From Amoebophrya sp. A120 (taxonomy: Eukaryota; Sar; Dinophyceae; Syndiniales; Amoebophryaceae): 64,000 bases of DNA. The position numbers and the translations under genes are program-made. Location: positions 8,043,237 to 8,107,236 of the forward strand of contig CAJINV010000003.1 of the NCBI GenBank assembly GCA_905178155.1, written 5' to 3'. The notes below the pieces were generated by a model, which was not told where the DNA came from, did not search any database, and saw only the letters and a list, made by a program, of their open reading frames with translations. This document shows positions 1-11,711 of this stretch, piece after piece (position 1 is the first letter of the stretch; each line of letters starts with the position of its first letter).

Positions 1-930
1 TCCAGCAGCATCGACGACTTGTTTGCGGTGACCAACACGAACAACTCCGCGGGTGGGACCGATTTCACGGCGTTTGCGTCCTTCCCGACAACTTCCGGCC
101 CCGACGCCACCGCGGGCGGCGGGTCTGCGTCTTCGGGAGCCTTTTCCTTTCCCACCGGCAACGGCGCGCCGGCTGCTCCCGCCACCCAGGCAGACAAACT
201 TGCGTCCTTCAACAGCAACCTGGCAAACTTGTACTCCAGCGGCACTGCGTACCAGAATCGGGGTAACATGGACGCCTTTGCGGACGCCTTCGGTGCCGGT
301 CAGCCGCCCGGGGGTTTCGGCGGTGGCAACATGGGCGGCATGAATGCCAACCCGATGATGGGCGGTAACATGGGCGGCGCGCCGTTTCATGGAAACGGCT
401 TCGGGGCCGCCGGCGGGGCCGCGGGTATGAACCCAATGATGGGGCCGCCCGCCGGGGGAATGAACATGAATTCCACAAGGCCGCAATACGGCATGGGCGG
501 TAACCACCCTAGTGCAGGCAGCAGTGCAGGAGGTCAACATCTGGGCGGACCACCAAACAACATGCTGCATCCCTTCAGCAATCCAGTTGGTCAACCACCA
601 GGAGCGGCAAACAATTTGAATCCCATGATGCAGTTGCAGCACCCCAATAGCGGAGGTAGCGCCAACAACCTCAACCCGTACATGAACATGCATTCAGGAG
701 GCGGGTTGGCGGGGATGGGACCCCCGCAGCCCGGGCCCGGGCCGACCTACACGGGAAACGGCGTGGCCAGGAAAAGCGGGGGTCTCGAAGACCTCATCGC
801 AGGGACGGTCCCATCCCAGTACCTTGACAGCTTCGCGAGCAATTCTCCAAAAAGTACTTTGTTTTTCTTTCGCAATTTTCAATGCAGCTCCGTGTGTTTG
901 TTTTGCTGTCAGCTAGGAATAAATACGTAA
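1..930 (+). CDS. C-terminal part of a Gly/Asn/Met-rich disordered protein (5' partial)
   Basis: The frame is already open at the first base, so the N-terminus lies outside the window. The visible ~300 residues are low complexity: an opening IDDLFAV stretch, then repeated FGGGNMGG, NPMMGG and NNLNP blocks and a Pro/Gly-rich end. No folded domain is visible. FG/NPM-rich tails with DLF-like motifs occur in endocytic adaptor and ArfGAP/epsin-type proteins, but that is only a loose resemblance. The last ~25 residues (from about 850) are Phe/Cys-rich and unlike the rest. I suspect a GT donor at about 853 (aaaa|gtactt) and a short last exon after the AG at 889 or 912, so the true C-terminus is uncertain. 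The stop at 928-930 is in frame if there is no intron. Confidence 0.6.
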   Translation, partial: SSSIDDLFAVTNTNNSAGGTDFTAFASFPTTSGPDATAGGGSASSGAFSFPTGNGAPAAPATQADKLASFNSNLANLYSSGTAYQNRGNMDAFADAFGAGQPPGGFGGGNMGGMNANPMMGGNMGGAPFHGNGFGAAGGAAGMNPMMGPPAGGMNMNSTRPQYGMGGNHPSAGSSAGGQHLGGPPNNMLHPFSNPVGQPPGAANNLNPMMQLQHPNSGGSANNLNPYMNMHSGGGLAGMGPPQPGPGPTYTGNGVARKSGGLEDLIAGTVPSQYLDSFASNSPKSTLFFFRNFQCSSVCLFCCQLGINT

Positions 931-1980
931 ACGAATAGTCCTGCTCGTGTTAAAAGAGAAAATTTAGATTTGTAATTGCACAAAATAAAAACACCACAGA
1001 TAAATCGAAGAACTCGCCGAAGAGCGCACAGGGGCCGCTGCATGACATAGATCCCTTTTCGGTGTTTTAGTCAGATGCACTGGGTCGTGGTTAATGTATG
1101 TAAATGCTTTTGGAGATGGTAACGACAGACGACAGCGCACCCGATGGGCTTGCTTCTTTTCCAATGAACCATATCGCAGCGACACTTTCAGTTTTTTGCG
1201 GCACAAAACGAAAGGATACGTATTCATTGACAGTGGTTAGCGACACAAAATTCGCCGCAATCCGCATCGGCCTGGCTCAGAACCCGTCCTATAGATGCGT
1301 TTCCTGTGATGTTGTAACTGCAGGCGCAGAAAATTTGGCGCCGTTCTTATAATGCACGTAAATCAATGGTCCTCTAATATCTTAATCTTCCTGCGTGGTC
1401 ACTTGGATCGCAAACCCATCATCAAATGAGTATGAAAGACAAAGAGGATGCAATTTAGGATCACCAAGACGCGCTAAGAAAATTGGATCCAAGAACTAAT
1501 AGATCGGTTGTGAGCTAGACCCTAGGGGTTGGATCACTGAGGAAGACTAACTCGTCCCCAGGGGTCCCGTTCCGGCGGACTGAGAAAAAAGAAGTGGTCA
1601 TGGTCTAGATCTTCGAAGTTAGAGAAGTAAAGAAAAAGATCAGGAAATGAAATCCACGCGCAAAAAACAGATCAAGTGATCAACTGACAAGATGGATCAA
1701 GTCCCAAGGATCGAAAAAATCTGTGATCTTCATGGGTGCAATGTAAAGTCAAGTAAGTTCCGTGTACTTGCGAAGGTGGTGTTAAACGAAGGAATGGTTC
1801 ACATTGGTCTCTGGCAGCAACTTGGGTGACAAAGTGAAAAAGTTCTGAAGTATACTGTTTTGACCTTGTTGAGTAAATGATTTGTTGCGATAATTGGACT
1901 GCTCATTGATTTCAATCTTTTCATAGTAAAAAAGTAAGTACTTATTGTTGATTCCTTGACACAAGCCTCGCATTGAAGTC
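931..1980 (+). other. Intergenic spacer, no supported gene
   Basis: AT-rich DNA with short ORFs only. The segment 1104-1352 reads as 82 residues but lacks the codon character of neighbouring exons. I see no RNA gene or repeat family here. The last ~200 bases presumably hold the promoter and 5' UTR of the methyltransferase gene. Confidence 0.5.
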
Positions 1981-4900
1981 ATGGATTGCAGCCAGTCAAG
2001 TACCGTCTCGTCTTGTGCCTTTGCTGACGATGGGCAGAAGCAGAAGAGTGGTCAGCAGAGCGCCTTTATGTCCTACCAAGGACAGTATTTCGTGCCGGGT
2101 ACGAATTATGTCGAGAGCAACATGCACGTGCCGTATGGTGAAGCACATTCGTACCTCCAGGGCGACAACGGGTATAATGCGGCCACGAATTACTACGATG
2201 GCACTAGCTATAATTACCTCTACGCATCATCGATATCGGATCTCCATCCCCACTTCCAACCGGCGACATACGTAAACGAGCCCTGGACCACCACCACGAT
2301 TGTGCCCCAAGGCGAAGAAGCAAAGGTGGATCATGCTTGGACCACCACGACGTCGACCAACTTTCAAAACCAAATGCGAGAAGAGCAGGGCGCCTTCAGG
2401 AGCATTATTCCGCGCCAAGAAACTTCATCTCCTGCCGGTGCTAAAAATTTCCCCAAGCTTCAGGAGGGCGGGTCGTCTAGTAGCTCGTGCCGGAATTATA
2501 CTAGTCCGCAGAAGCAGTTCCTTGAGGTGGATTCTGCTCTCGTGCTCCGCGACGGTCTAGCGCTACCCGCAGCGACTGGTAGTTCCCAAGGCGTGACGGG
2601 ACCAACGGACGGCAGCGTTGTCGGCGGAGAGGATGATCGTGCGGAGGTGTTACCTACGGAAACGCACGAGAAAACCGGGCGGGTGGAACCGCCCAAGTTT
2701 CTTCCCGAGCGGGAGCAGGAGATTCACCTGGTGCATTTTCGGAAGACGTACGCTGTCATGGGGGAAATCGTGCAGCGGACCCTGTTGTTTCGCAAACTTC
2801 GGAAGACGGCTAAGCGGGAGGGAGCGCTGCTGTCAAACACACCCCAAGACATTACAGAGGCGACGGAGGTTGCCGGAAAGACAGAAGAAAGTAGCAACTC
2901 TTCCTCGGTGGTGCGACCTGATTTGTCGTTCTACGACTTCGGTGCGGCACCAGGCGGCTTTTGTGCGCAGTTGTTATCGCACACCGCGGAAGTTGGGCGA
3001 GGGTACGGAATTTCGTTGCCCCCGTCGGAGGGCGGCTACCACATGGTCTATCACGATCCGCGGCTAAAAATCCTGCCCGCGAACATTTTTGACATCGAAG
3101 ATTCCTCGAAGTTGACGAACTTGCACGACGTCTGCAGCAACGGCAATGATGAGACCAAATCCAAAACAAGAGCCAGTGCAGCCAGCCCACAGACGGAATT
3201 GGAGCTGCAACAAGAGCAGCTAGAATCTGTTCATTCCCCTAAACGACCCCCGTCCGAATCCACAGGCCAAGTGCCGCCGGAAGTAGTCCAGCCTTCCACC
3301 ACACAGCACGATGCTTTTGCGTTGGACGTCGAGCAAGAACCTCCCCTTCACGGACAGCAGCAAGAAGAACATCAAGCACAGGACCACCGCCGGCCATTCC
3401 CAGCGTTAGCGCGGAGCCAGTTCTTGGTGAACCTGATTAACTGCGACATGCAAGACCTCGCGATGCAGCGCGACCAGACGCAAGCCGCCGGGCGCGGGCG
3501 GGCGCGACGGGGCGCGCCGAACAAGTATCTGCCCATCTGGGCACTCACGCTGAAGCAGTTCGGCCTCGGACTGGGCGTGCTGGCGGACGGCGGCGCCTTG
3601 ATTTTCCGGTTCGGCTGGCGAGGATACGACGCCTACGATACCTGGTACCAGGACTGCGCGTACACGCTGTTCTTCTTTCTGCTCGACGTCTTTCAGTCCG
3701 TGGAGCCCTACAAATCGGAGTACGAGAATAATGCCGACACGACCTGCTACGTCACGTGTACGGGCTTCGATCGGGCGAAGTTTATGGAGCGGCAGAAAGG
3801 CCGGGCCTTGCCGTGGAAGCGGTACCGGCGCTGCACCGCGACCTTTCTTGGTAGAAGGGCGCCGCGTGCTGCGGGGTTCGGGGGCGCCTCTCCGCTCCTC
3901 CTCCGCCGCCAAGACACGGACGAGTTGTCCACCGCTGCTGCGAGCAGTGCGCCAAGTGCAACTTCCGGCAGGGGACGGTGGACGGACGATGGCGCTGCCG
4001 GAACAACTTCACCAGAACTGAAACCGGACGAGAGGACATCATTTACGACCAGGGCGGCGAAAGTCGATCGCGAACAGGGGCAGGCTGCACAAGTTGAAAC
4101 GGAAAAGGACAGAACCGCCAAAAGCAAAAAGCCGGAGGAGAGTGCAAGCGAATCTGATGCCTCGGACGTTGTTCAGGCATCAATCGAGAAGTCCGCGACA
4201 GAGGAAGAAGTAATGGCATCGAAGAACGAAGTCGCCGGCGAGGATGAGAAACTCCAGTCAGCCGGAAGTGGTGATTGTGCACGACCAGCTTGTTTGGAGG
4301 TACCAGGCGGAAGCGATGGCAGTGATATTAAACGTGCTGCAACAGACGTCACGTCCTCGGCCCTCCAAAATGTGTCGCAGCTCCAAGATGAGACAGTTGA
4401 AGCGGCAAAGCAGCACGGGGATGGCGCAACGGAAAGAAACGTGTTCAACAACGAGTGCAAGAACCACGGCAGTTGTACTGCGGCGGTGGACGACGTAGAA
4501 GTTGAAACAGACGATGGGACAAGAAATCGCTTCACGATGTGGCGCGAGCCGTCCAGTTACGAAGTATTTTTGCGACTCGCGGACGTGGTGCGGCAGGACC
4601 TCTCGTCGGAACAAGACCTGCAGGAGGCGCTGCAGACTTCGCTATTAAGTACCGACACGTTGTATGCCATGTCTGTGTACGCGAAGGCAATTATCGCGGA
4701 GGAGCTGGAGATCGAGCCGGAACACTTGTACTGCTTTCCGCTTGCCGACGCTCTTGGCCGCGGAGGACGCGAAGAGGAAACGAAGGCCTCCGTCCAAGCC
4801 CGGCTCCCGGAGATTTGTGGCAAGATTGATCGGATTCACAAGGTGTTTGACTACGTAAATCGCATGCGGCAAGTGGCGCAGAGCAGTCGCGAGAAGAAGG

Positions 4901-5316
4901 CTTCGGTGACCCTGAAACTGGCCCCCATTCCCGTGACGGAAATGTACCCGGACCTGATCCGCACCAAGGTGTCGGCTGTCTGCTCCAGTGTGGAGTGGGT
5001 GCACTGCGAGCCCATGAGCGTGGGCGCGGGCGCGTACGTGTGGCTGCAGTTCCGCGAACGGTGGCACTTGGAGGCGGTGCAGCGTGCGGTCAAGGAAAAC
5101 GGGCTGTTCGGCTTTGGGGTATCGGCCAAAGAGGTGCCCACCTTCTCCCTGCGCGAGCGCCGCGAGAAGGAGCGCCAATGGGCGGAGCGGGCGCAGAACC
5201 AATGGGGCAGTCGCAAGGGGAAGGGAAAGTCCGGAAAGGGGAAACAAGGTAAGCGCTCAGCTGCTGGTGGCAAGAATCACAAGGGGAGCGCCGGCACCTC
5301 CAAAGGAGGATCGTAA
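1981..5316 (+). CDS. FtsJ/RrmJ-type SAM-dependent methyltransferase with large disordered inserts
   Basis: An intronless 1,111-residue ORF starting at ATG 1981, preceded by stops. The SAM-binding motif I reads YDFGAAPGGFCAQLL at about residue 315, as in FtsJ-family (Rossmann-fold) RNA 2'-O-methyltransferases. The second half of the fold (LINCDMQDLAM, then LKQFGLGLGVLADGGALIFRFGW) follows at about 480-546. About 100 Gln/Glu/Ser-rich residues are inserted between the two halves. At the position where FtsJ enzymes usually have a catalytic Lys (GGxxxxKxF) this protein shows Arg in LIFRFGW, so activity is not assured. An acidic disordered linker (about 640-860) leads to a second conserved-looking region (about 970-1060, VTLKLAPIPVTEMYPDL) and a Lys/Gly-rich basic tail that could bind RNA. 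The probable role is RNA methylation; the substrate is unknown. Confidence 0.8.
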   Translation: MDCSQSSTVSSCAFADDGQKQKSGQQSAFMSYQGQYFVPGTNYVESNMHVPYGEAHSYLQGDNGYNAATNYYDGTSYNYLYASSISDLHPHFQPATYVNEPWTTTTIVPQGEEAKVDHAWTTTTSTNFQNQMREEQGAFRSIIPRQETSSPAGAKNFPKLQEGGSSSSSCRNYTSPQKQFLEVDSALVLRDGLALPAATGSSQGVTGPTDGSVVGGEDDRAEVLPTETHEKTGRVEPPKFLPEREQEIHLVHFRKTYAVMGEIVQRTLLFRKLRKTAKREGALLSNTPQDITEATEVAGKTEESSNSSSVVRPDLSFYDFGAAPGGFCAQLLSHTAEVGRGYGISLPPSEGGYHMVYHDPRLKILPANIFDIEDSSKLTNLHDVCSNGNDETKSKTRASAASPQTELELQQEQLESVHSPKRPPSESTGQVPPEVVQPSTTQHDAFALDVEQEPPLHGQQQEEHQAQDHRRPFPALARSQFLVNLINCDMQDLAMQRDQTQAAGRGRARRGAPNKYLPIWALTLKQFGLGLGVLADGGALIFRFGWRGYDAYDTWYQDCAYTLFFFLLDVFQSVEPYKSEYENNADTTCYVTCTGFDRAKFMERQKGRALPWKRYRRCTATFLGRRAPRAAGFGGASPLLLRRQDTDELSTAAASSAPSATSGRGRWTDDGAAGTTSPELKPDERTSFTTRAAKVDREQGQAAQVETEKDRTAKSKKPEESASESDASDVVQASIEKSATEEEVMASKNEVAGEDEKLQSAGSGDCARPACLEVPGGSDGSDIKRAATDVTSSALQNVSQLQDETVEAAKQHGDGATERNVFNNECKNHGSCTAAVDDVEVETDDGTRNRFTMWREPSSYEVFLRLADVVRQDLSSEQDLQEALQTSLLSTDTLYAMSVYAKAIIAEELEIEPEHLYCFPLADALGRGGREEETKASVQARLPEICGKIDRIHKVFDYVNRMRQVAQSSREKKASVTLKLAPIPVTEMYPDLIRTKVSAVCSSVEWVHCEPMSVGAGAYVWLQFRERWHLEAVQRAVKENGLFGFGVSAKEVPTFSLRERREKERQWAERAQNQWGSRKGKGKSGKGKQGKRSAAGGKNHKGSAGTSKGGS

Positions 5317-6443
5317 GAGGACCTTGTAAAAACTCTTGTTCTCTTTATAGATTGCGACAATGTGAATTGACCCGAGGACAAAGGATGAACAAGTGCAACT
5401 CGTTTGAAGTATTAAGTTGTACAGAGAAACATGAATCATCACACAGCGACCGAGTAACGACGGTTTTCGATGTCGCTCTCGAAAATCGTGCGCTCAAAGA
5501 CAAACGACTCAACAAACGACAAACAAGGAACTGAAGATGAGCATAGGAATGAGTAAACCTTTGCAGCGGGTGATACGAACGACAATCATAAATCAGTTGA
5601 CATTTCGGAGGCAGCTGTGTTAGATGCTATACAAACTGCTGTTCTGGAAGCAGGTCTGGAAAATGGTAGACAGTTTTTATTTGTTGGCTAATCTTCGTCA
5701 GACAGAGGCACGGCAATGAGGGATTGTAGTCCGTAAGCACTAAAAATCTCGCAAGAAGGTGAGGAAGGGTAAACCTAAAGGAGAGAATCGACCGAAAAAG
5801 GAACTGTACTGGAGCACCCGGGTTGACTATATTTTCTTACTACACTAGTCGCGTGTAGGACAGGGTTAGATTCGTTTTGTGCTGCGTAACCGCTTCGGTT
5901 TGTCTTTCGCTTACTGCGCTTCCCTTGGATGCAATTTTTGCTTTTCGCGAGTTTGTGGCACTTACTTCGTTTTTTTTTGCATGCGAAGATTGATTAGTTA
6001 GCTGCGTGTTAATTCTTTTTTTCTTCTGTTGCATCGATCTTATAGGTAGTTGTAGTTGTATTCACTTCGCTGCGTCGGCATTTCAGAGAAGCGTCGAGAG
6101 TGGGTCGTGGTGTCGAAAAATCGAATTCCCTGCACGAATAGCGAATGACTTACGCACAGTACCTTTTCGCAAGCCTTATGTTTTGGTTTATCATGAAATG
6201 AAAAAAACACGTAGCTGTTTTTTATGGGGGGGAGCTGTTGCAGCAATTGTGTGTGTAGAATTGTGATTGTTTGAAAAGCGGTAGTGGGTCCGCTTTTCTT
6301 TTTGTGTCAATACGGAGAGTTGTCCTCTTTTTCGTGTGCATTGACTCGTTTTGTTTCCTGCTTTTCTTGGTCCGTTTCGTTTGTAGAATGTAAGTAGAAG
6401 AATTAATTGCAAAGAATCAAGAATATATTATATATTGCTGGAA
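5317..6443 (+). other. Intergenic spacer
   Basis: AT-rich with T-runs and no ORF of coding character on either strand. A TATA-like run (ATATATTATATATT) lies at about 6422-6436, immediately upstream of the ATG of the next gene. That is very close for a TATA box, so it may be part of the 5' UTR. Confidence 0.5.
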
Positions 6444-8668
6444 ATGGAGCCTTTTCGGAATTCCGTCGGCGATGTTGGTGCCGTACGAGATTATAGAAGT
6501 CCTCGGTTACTAGCAGGTGTTGGTGTTGCATCTACCTCGATCACCGGTCCCCCCGGCCTCGCACCCGCCATCGCGAAGGAGAAAGTCTGGTTTGGGCACG
6601 AGTCGCCGTCTTCCTCGGGTGGTCGGACCATCGACAGTCGAGCGTTCGTAGACCACGGCTTTCAGCACCTTGTCCCAGCATCGGAGCAAGTGCTGTCGTA
6701 CAACGCGATGCCTTACGAAGCTGCGGCTGTTTCTGTTGAACCACAGCAGCAATTCATTGCCATTGATCCGCGCATGCTCTATTTCCAGGAGGGACACAAC
6801 GGCCCGTTTCGCCCGCTCTTGCGCCGGCCGGCGGGATGCGAAGAAGCCGAAACTTGGTACGGTGCGAATCGGGAGGACGAGCGAACTATCGCGACCACGG
6901 AACGAAGTGCGACGCAAAGCAGCAGCTTGTGGCACCGACGGAGACCACAAGGGCAGGTAGAACATGCTGATGGCTGTTCCGCCGCGCGAATCCCGGCGAT
7001 CGAAGCGCAGACCGACAGTTTTGACGCAGTCGCAGTTTCCAGGGCCACAGTCGTAGACCAACGCAAATCTCGGATCGAGAATCAGGTTCGCTAGTTGAAG
7101 AAAAACAACCTCCTTTCAACTGATGTTTTTTTAAACCTGGCAGCTGGCATTTCATGTGGAAGTAGATTTTCACGGTTGCGGGACACTAATGAACCCAGTT
7201 CGATCATTGTCTTCGCACTTTCAGTCACACAAGCAAGAATGTTTTGTGTAGTTTAGATTTGTTGCATTTAAAACTATTCCACACACAGGGTCCCTTTGAA
7301 CAGGACATGCAGCGCATCATTCGCGAAAGCCTCAGCAGCTGGCGTCGAGCCCGGGAGCGAGCCTTTCTGCTGGCCGTCGAACGCGATATGATCATTTCGC
7401 TGAAGGTACTACAACTTTGCTGCAAATAACACTCTTTTTGCGGAAGATTTGACAGTGCCCTGGCAGTTTGTTACTCGCTCCCCTAGAAGCTGCTGCGATC
7501 ACGCATGTGGTGTTTGCTACATTGAAAACAGACGAAGAACATGCGGGGATTTCGGGTCCCCGGGAAGTGGACGAAGTACAACCGGATGCTTTGTCACCGG
7601 CTGGCAGAGTGGCACGGGTTCGTCTGCGAAGTTGAAATTCCGAAGGACGCCGAGTCGCAATTTCACCGCGAGCTTGGCCTGAACATGCTGAAGCAGCCGG
7701 GCTCCAAGTGCCGCGAGCCTACGGTGTTCACACTGGCGACGCAGATTTGCGGTGGGTCCTACTTCACGCAACTCGGAGGCGCCAAGTCCCGGGGCGGGTT
7801 GTGGGGGTCTCCGCTGTGGCTCCACGGCGATCCAGGCTCGACGTTTGCGGCACCGGTAGCAGGAGATCGGGAGAGTTGTGCTGCGCCCATCCCACAAGAC
7901 CACGCAGCTGTTGAGAAGCAGCACCACGGCAGAAATTCGCGGGGTGGTTTGGGCTGGCGGGAGATCAACAGTAGTGTGGACTACGGCAAGGTAGGCAAGA
8001 ACGCGAGCGTCACCACCTGTAGTAATTACAGTAAGAAAGCAAGCTACGGGTCCTCGTTTCACCAGCAGTCGCAGTTTCAGATTCAGCGAAGGAAGACCCG
8101 AGGCCACGGCCTGCCCGTGCACTCTGTCTCTTCCGGGAATACGACCGCCTGTAGTAGTGATGACCAGGAAGGCGATGGGGAAGTGACGCCGACGCACCCG
8201 GACGACAATGAGGTCCCGGACAACTGGCACAGCGGGCGAGCAGCCGCGGGACACCAAAAAAAACAGGTTGAACTCCACCGGCAGCTGCACGTCGGTGATC
8301 TGGGAAAAATGAGAAGCAGAAATAGACATCAGGCAGCTTCCTATCTCCCCGCCAGGCAACCGACGCAGACCAAAAAGACAACAACGACGGAACAAGCTGA
8401 ACAATCGCCAACCGCGGAGCGTGGGCAGACCGCGTCTTCATCTTCATACAGAGAACGACGGGTCCAGGCAGAAGTCGCTGTCGTCGACCGAGCTGCGACA
8501 CCAGCAACTAGTACAGATGTTGTGCGTAGCACGACGGGGATGCGTGACATCGAGGTCTCCTGGGGCAGTTCCAGCTTCTACGCGCAGACCATCCTGCGCT
8601 TGCTGTTCCTTCTTGCAGGATTGTGTTCCTTCGCCATGGCGTTCCCTTGCTTTTGCTATCGGTGGTAA
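6444..8668 (+). CDS. R3H-domain protein (three exons)
   Basis: Model: exons 6444-7085, 7289-7405 and 7532-8668, about 631 residues. Both introns are GT-AG and both joins are phase 0. The spliced exon 2-exon 3 region reads FEQDMQRIIRESL, AFLLAVERDMIISL, then KYNRMLCHRLAEWHGF. This matches the R3H domain, a single-stranded nucleic-acid-binding fold with the signature Arg-x3-His (here R-MLC-H). The domain covers roughly residues 218-300 and is split across two introns, which confirms the splice model. The rest is disordered: a Ser/Arg-rich N-terminus and a polar C-terminal half. The final ~20 residues (LRLLFLLAGLCSFAMAFPCF) are hydrophobic. They could be a membrane anchor or read-through into an unrecognised intron. 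The start is the first ATG; the ORF is open upstream only from a TTG. The probable role is RNA binding. Confidence 0.75.
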
Positions 8669-11600
8669 AGCGAAGGAAAGTCATCGAAGCGGATTTATCG
8701 GAATGCACCTCGCCGTACCACCTCGGGACTGTAATGGATGCTACTTTCCAGAAATAGGAATTCGATTTCGAGCAAAAGTTATCACATAAGGGTTGTGGAA
8801 TTATATCTTTGTAGGGACCGACAGGTACTAGTACAGTCGGTATTCAAATGTAAAAACTGTTGAAAGACACTAGGCATAAATCAATGGACTATAGAAAGTA
8901 GAAAATTCAATAGGTAACAAGAATTGTGTCGTTTCTACATCTGTTGTTTTTCGTGAAATGCGTCGAGTTGCTGATCTCAATTTTGAATTTAATGGATGTA
9001 CTTGATTTGCGAGCCACCCCCGCAGGCTAAGGTGTCGCACGTACACGGCCGCCGTAAGCCGTGTGGGGCCTCACGTGCTACCTTCTACCCGGGGAGCGCG
9101 GTAGCGCTTAAGGCCATTCCGCCTTGTGATGAAGGCCACAGCAAGGAGCGGCAAAGTCCGGAGATGCGGAAAAAGCAGTACTCTATGTATGTCATCATCA
9201 TCATGTTTTTTTCGGCCTCATCAGGGAATCAATTTTGATAGAAGAGTTTATTAAGTTTTGTCGATAAAACAACAATCTGGAAATCACTTCCGATTGCTTG
9301 CGTGGGATTTCGCCCCGGCATGATTCCGCTGCTCCTTGAGGGGATGCTCGGCGCAAAGATGCAGCAGCAGTAGCCGCTGCGGGTGCGCAAGAGGCACCAA
9401 GGAGCGTCGCGTAGCAAGCAGTTGCTGTGACATAGCAGCTTATTTTCACTCGCTAACTTAGTGTTGTATGATTTTCCAGTAGAAACAAAAACGAGGCAGT
9501 TTATCATCCGTTTCTAATATGTGATAGTTGGTATTGATTCTCGGAGAGCTTATTCTACCCTTTTTCCAAAAAATTTTCCTTCTTGTATGTAAGTATCCTC
9601 AAGTTTTGACGTTTATAAAAGTATAGATTTCATCACCAGTAAGGAGGACAAATCAATGCAAAGTAGGATTGTGATTTCTAGTAAGGGAAAAGGCACTGTA
9701 AGTTGAACAGTCACAAAAGCGCACACGCAGATTGTTTTTGAGCTGCAGTTTCACCCGGAATGTGACCTACAGGCACTGGTTTGGGCTTACACTACTTTGA
9801 CGAAATAAGAAAATAATAGCAAAATGCTCCTGCAAGCAGCAAATATGCTCACGCAGGCAGCAGTGTGCAGATTGTGCTGAGCACAGGGCAAACAGCAGGG
9901 CTATCTGAAGGAAGAGCCTACTTCTCTACTGATGCTAAGCACCAAATAAGAGCTTTTCTCGCCGTGTTGTGGCTATTTACTTGCACAAAGGCCAGCAAGC
10001 AAAGAGCCGGGACGACTTTTCGCGAATTTTGTTAGTATAAAATAGACTAATGCTTGCTTCGCCTGCAAATGCGAAGCAAGAATACCAATACCAACAAGTA
10101 GGCAATATTCTGCAGATCGCAATAAATGGCTCAATTAGATTTTGGAGATTTAAGGATAGAGTAAAGGCACAGCCACCGCGGCAATGAGCAATACGGTAGA
10201 AAGGTAAGGATGGTGGATGAACAAAGTAAATTTCAGATGTCTGCTGCAACGGATCCTCTGAGGCTGAGCTTTGTCATGGTGTAAATGCTAATGCTTCCGT
10301 TTTTATTTTTCCGAATCCGACCTCTACAACTGCTTATGTCATTTCCATTTGTTATGATTCGTACTCTGTGTCGCACGTTTGCCGGGCGTTTTCCCAATAG
10401 AAAATGCGCTACAAACGTCGAGCCCCTGTGGGTGCCAAGCGATTCGAGATGTACCTATCGTTAGCTGAATCGATACTAACTCATAGGTCGTACCAACGGA
10501 AAGAGACGTCGTAACTTGACCCTGACTGCAACTCCCTTGTAATCTTTAGAGATACACGTGTGGATTCCTTGTTGATTGACTGAATTGTCTAGCAATGTCG
10601 CAGAACAAAGAGAAATTAATGTTGGCGCCGATCTGGAAGAATGTGGTGCGATCCCGGGGGCGGAACAGAAATCAAATTCCCGAAATACTTAAGAGAGTAC
10701 AGATTAGTTTATTCTGATTCTAATCAACAGGGATACTATGAGTATAAAAGCTACAGACTCTGAATCCGCAGGGAAGAGATGAATTATCCAATTCAACAAC
10801 TCGATCCTGCAAGGAGGCAGAATACTATTTTTGAATGCAATTTCGTGATACTGAAACTGATACGCAAGCACAATTGTTTCTTTGCTCAGCCGAAATCTGG
10901 AATTGCAACCACCATCCAATGTAGTTGCAAGTATATTTTTATTCATCCGCAGCATAAGGTTTTCATGTTTTTGTGTCGACCTTGACTTTTTTGGGACCTC
11001 CGGGCATCTAACGTGAGTGAATAACGAAGCTTCAGCATGATCATTATTCGTCGGTAGGCCTTGATTGTAGTCAAGTTCTCGGTCGTGGGAAGTTTAGCTG
11101 TACTCAAATTCTTGCATTCTGAAAGTTTCTTATCGGATGGCAAATCAACTGGAAGCAAATTCAAATATTATTCGTGGGATCGATGAAATGTACTGGACCA
11201 AAGCGACTCGAAAAGATCCAAGAGGATCCAGAAGAAGTGCCAACTTTATTCTGAGAAAATCATATGGGAAAAGCGTGAAATGGATCCACATGATGAATCG
11301 ATTGGATCGATAGGCTATCAATAACCTCCAATGTATGAAAAAAACTCGCAGGACCCAAAAAATGGTGGAGATAATTCGCTGTATGCTATGTCGCAAGCGT
11401 GTATGGTACCTGTTGATGTGTCCTCAAACCATGTGAAAGTAAAGCGAGACACTTAGTAGGTTGGTTCGCAGGTGGGAAGATCAAAATCTGATTCAGCTCA
11501 TATGGGTGCGGTTTTTCAGTGAATGTGCTCAATGATTGCGGGTCAGTGCCGGTAGTGCTCCTCTCTTGTGCCCCTCGTTTTTTTTTGTAAGGTCCGTGTA

Positions 11601-11711
11601 GTGAGGTGGACGAAGACGAACGGTGAATACACTTAATATTCTCGAAGCGGTAGAAGTAGATTGCTTGCCCTTGCTCTTCTGATTTGCCCGCGGTAAACAA
11701 AAGCGACAACC
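8669..11711 (+). other. 3-kb gene-poor spacer with two GC-rich islands
   Basis: Mostly AT-rich. Two islands stand out. The first, 8996-9180, is GC-rich with internal palindromes (cacggc/gccgtg, ggtagc/gctacc). The second, about 9300-9430, reads as a plausible Ala/Ser-rich peptide on the minus strand (CAPAAATAAASLRRASPQG) and poorly on the plus strand. Neither can be joined to a gene. They may be isolated exons, a structured RNA or relics of repeats. The rest shows no coding character. Confidence 0.4.

Noticed and set aside
3406-3912. 168-residue minus-strand ORF opposite the methyltransferase
   Set aside because: It mirrors GC-rich conserved coding sequence. The + strand frame carries the SAM motif and fold.
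7517-8404. 295-residue minus-strand ORF opposite the R3H gene
   Set aside because: It is antisense to the R3H exon, whose + strand frame is fixed by the domain and splice joins. Antisense openness follows from GC-rich codons.
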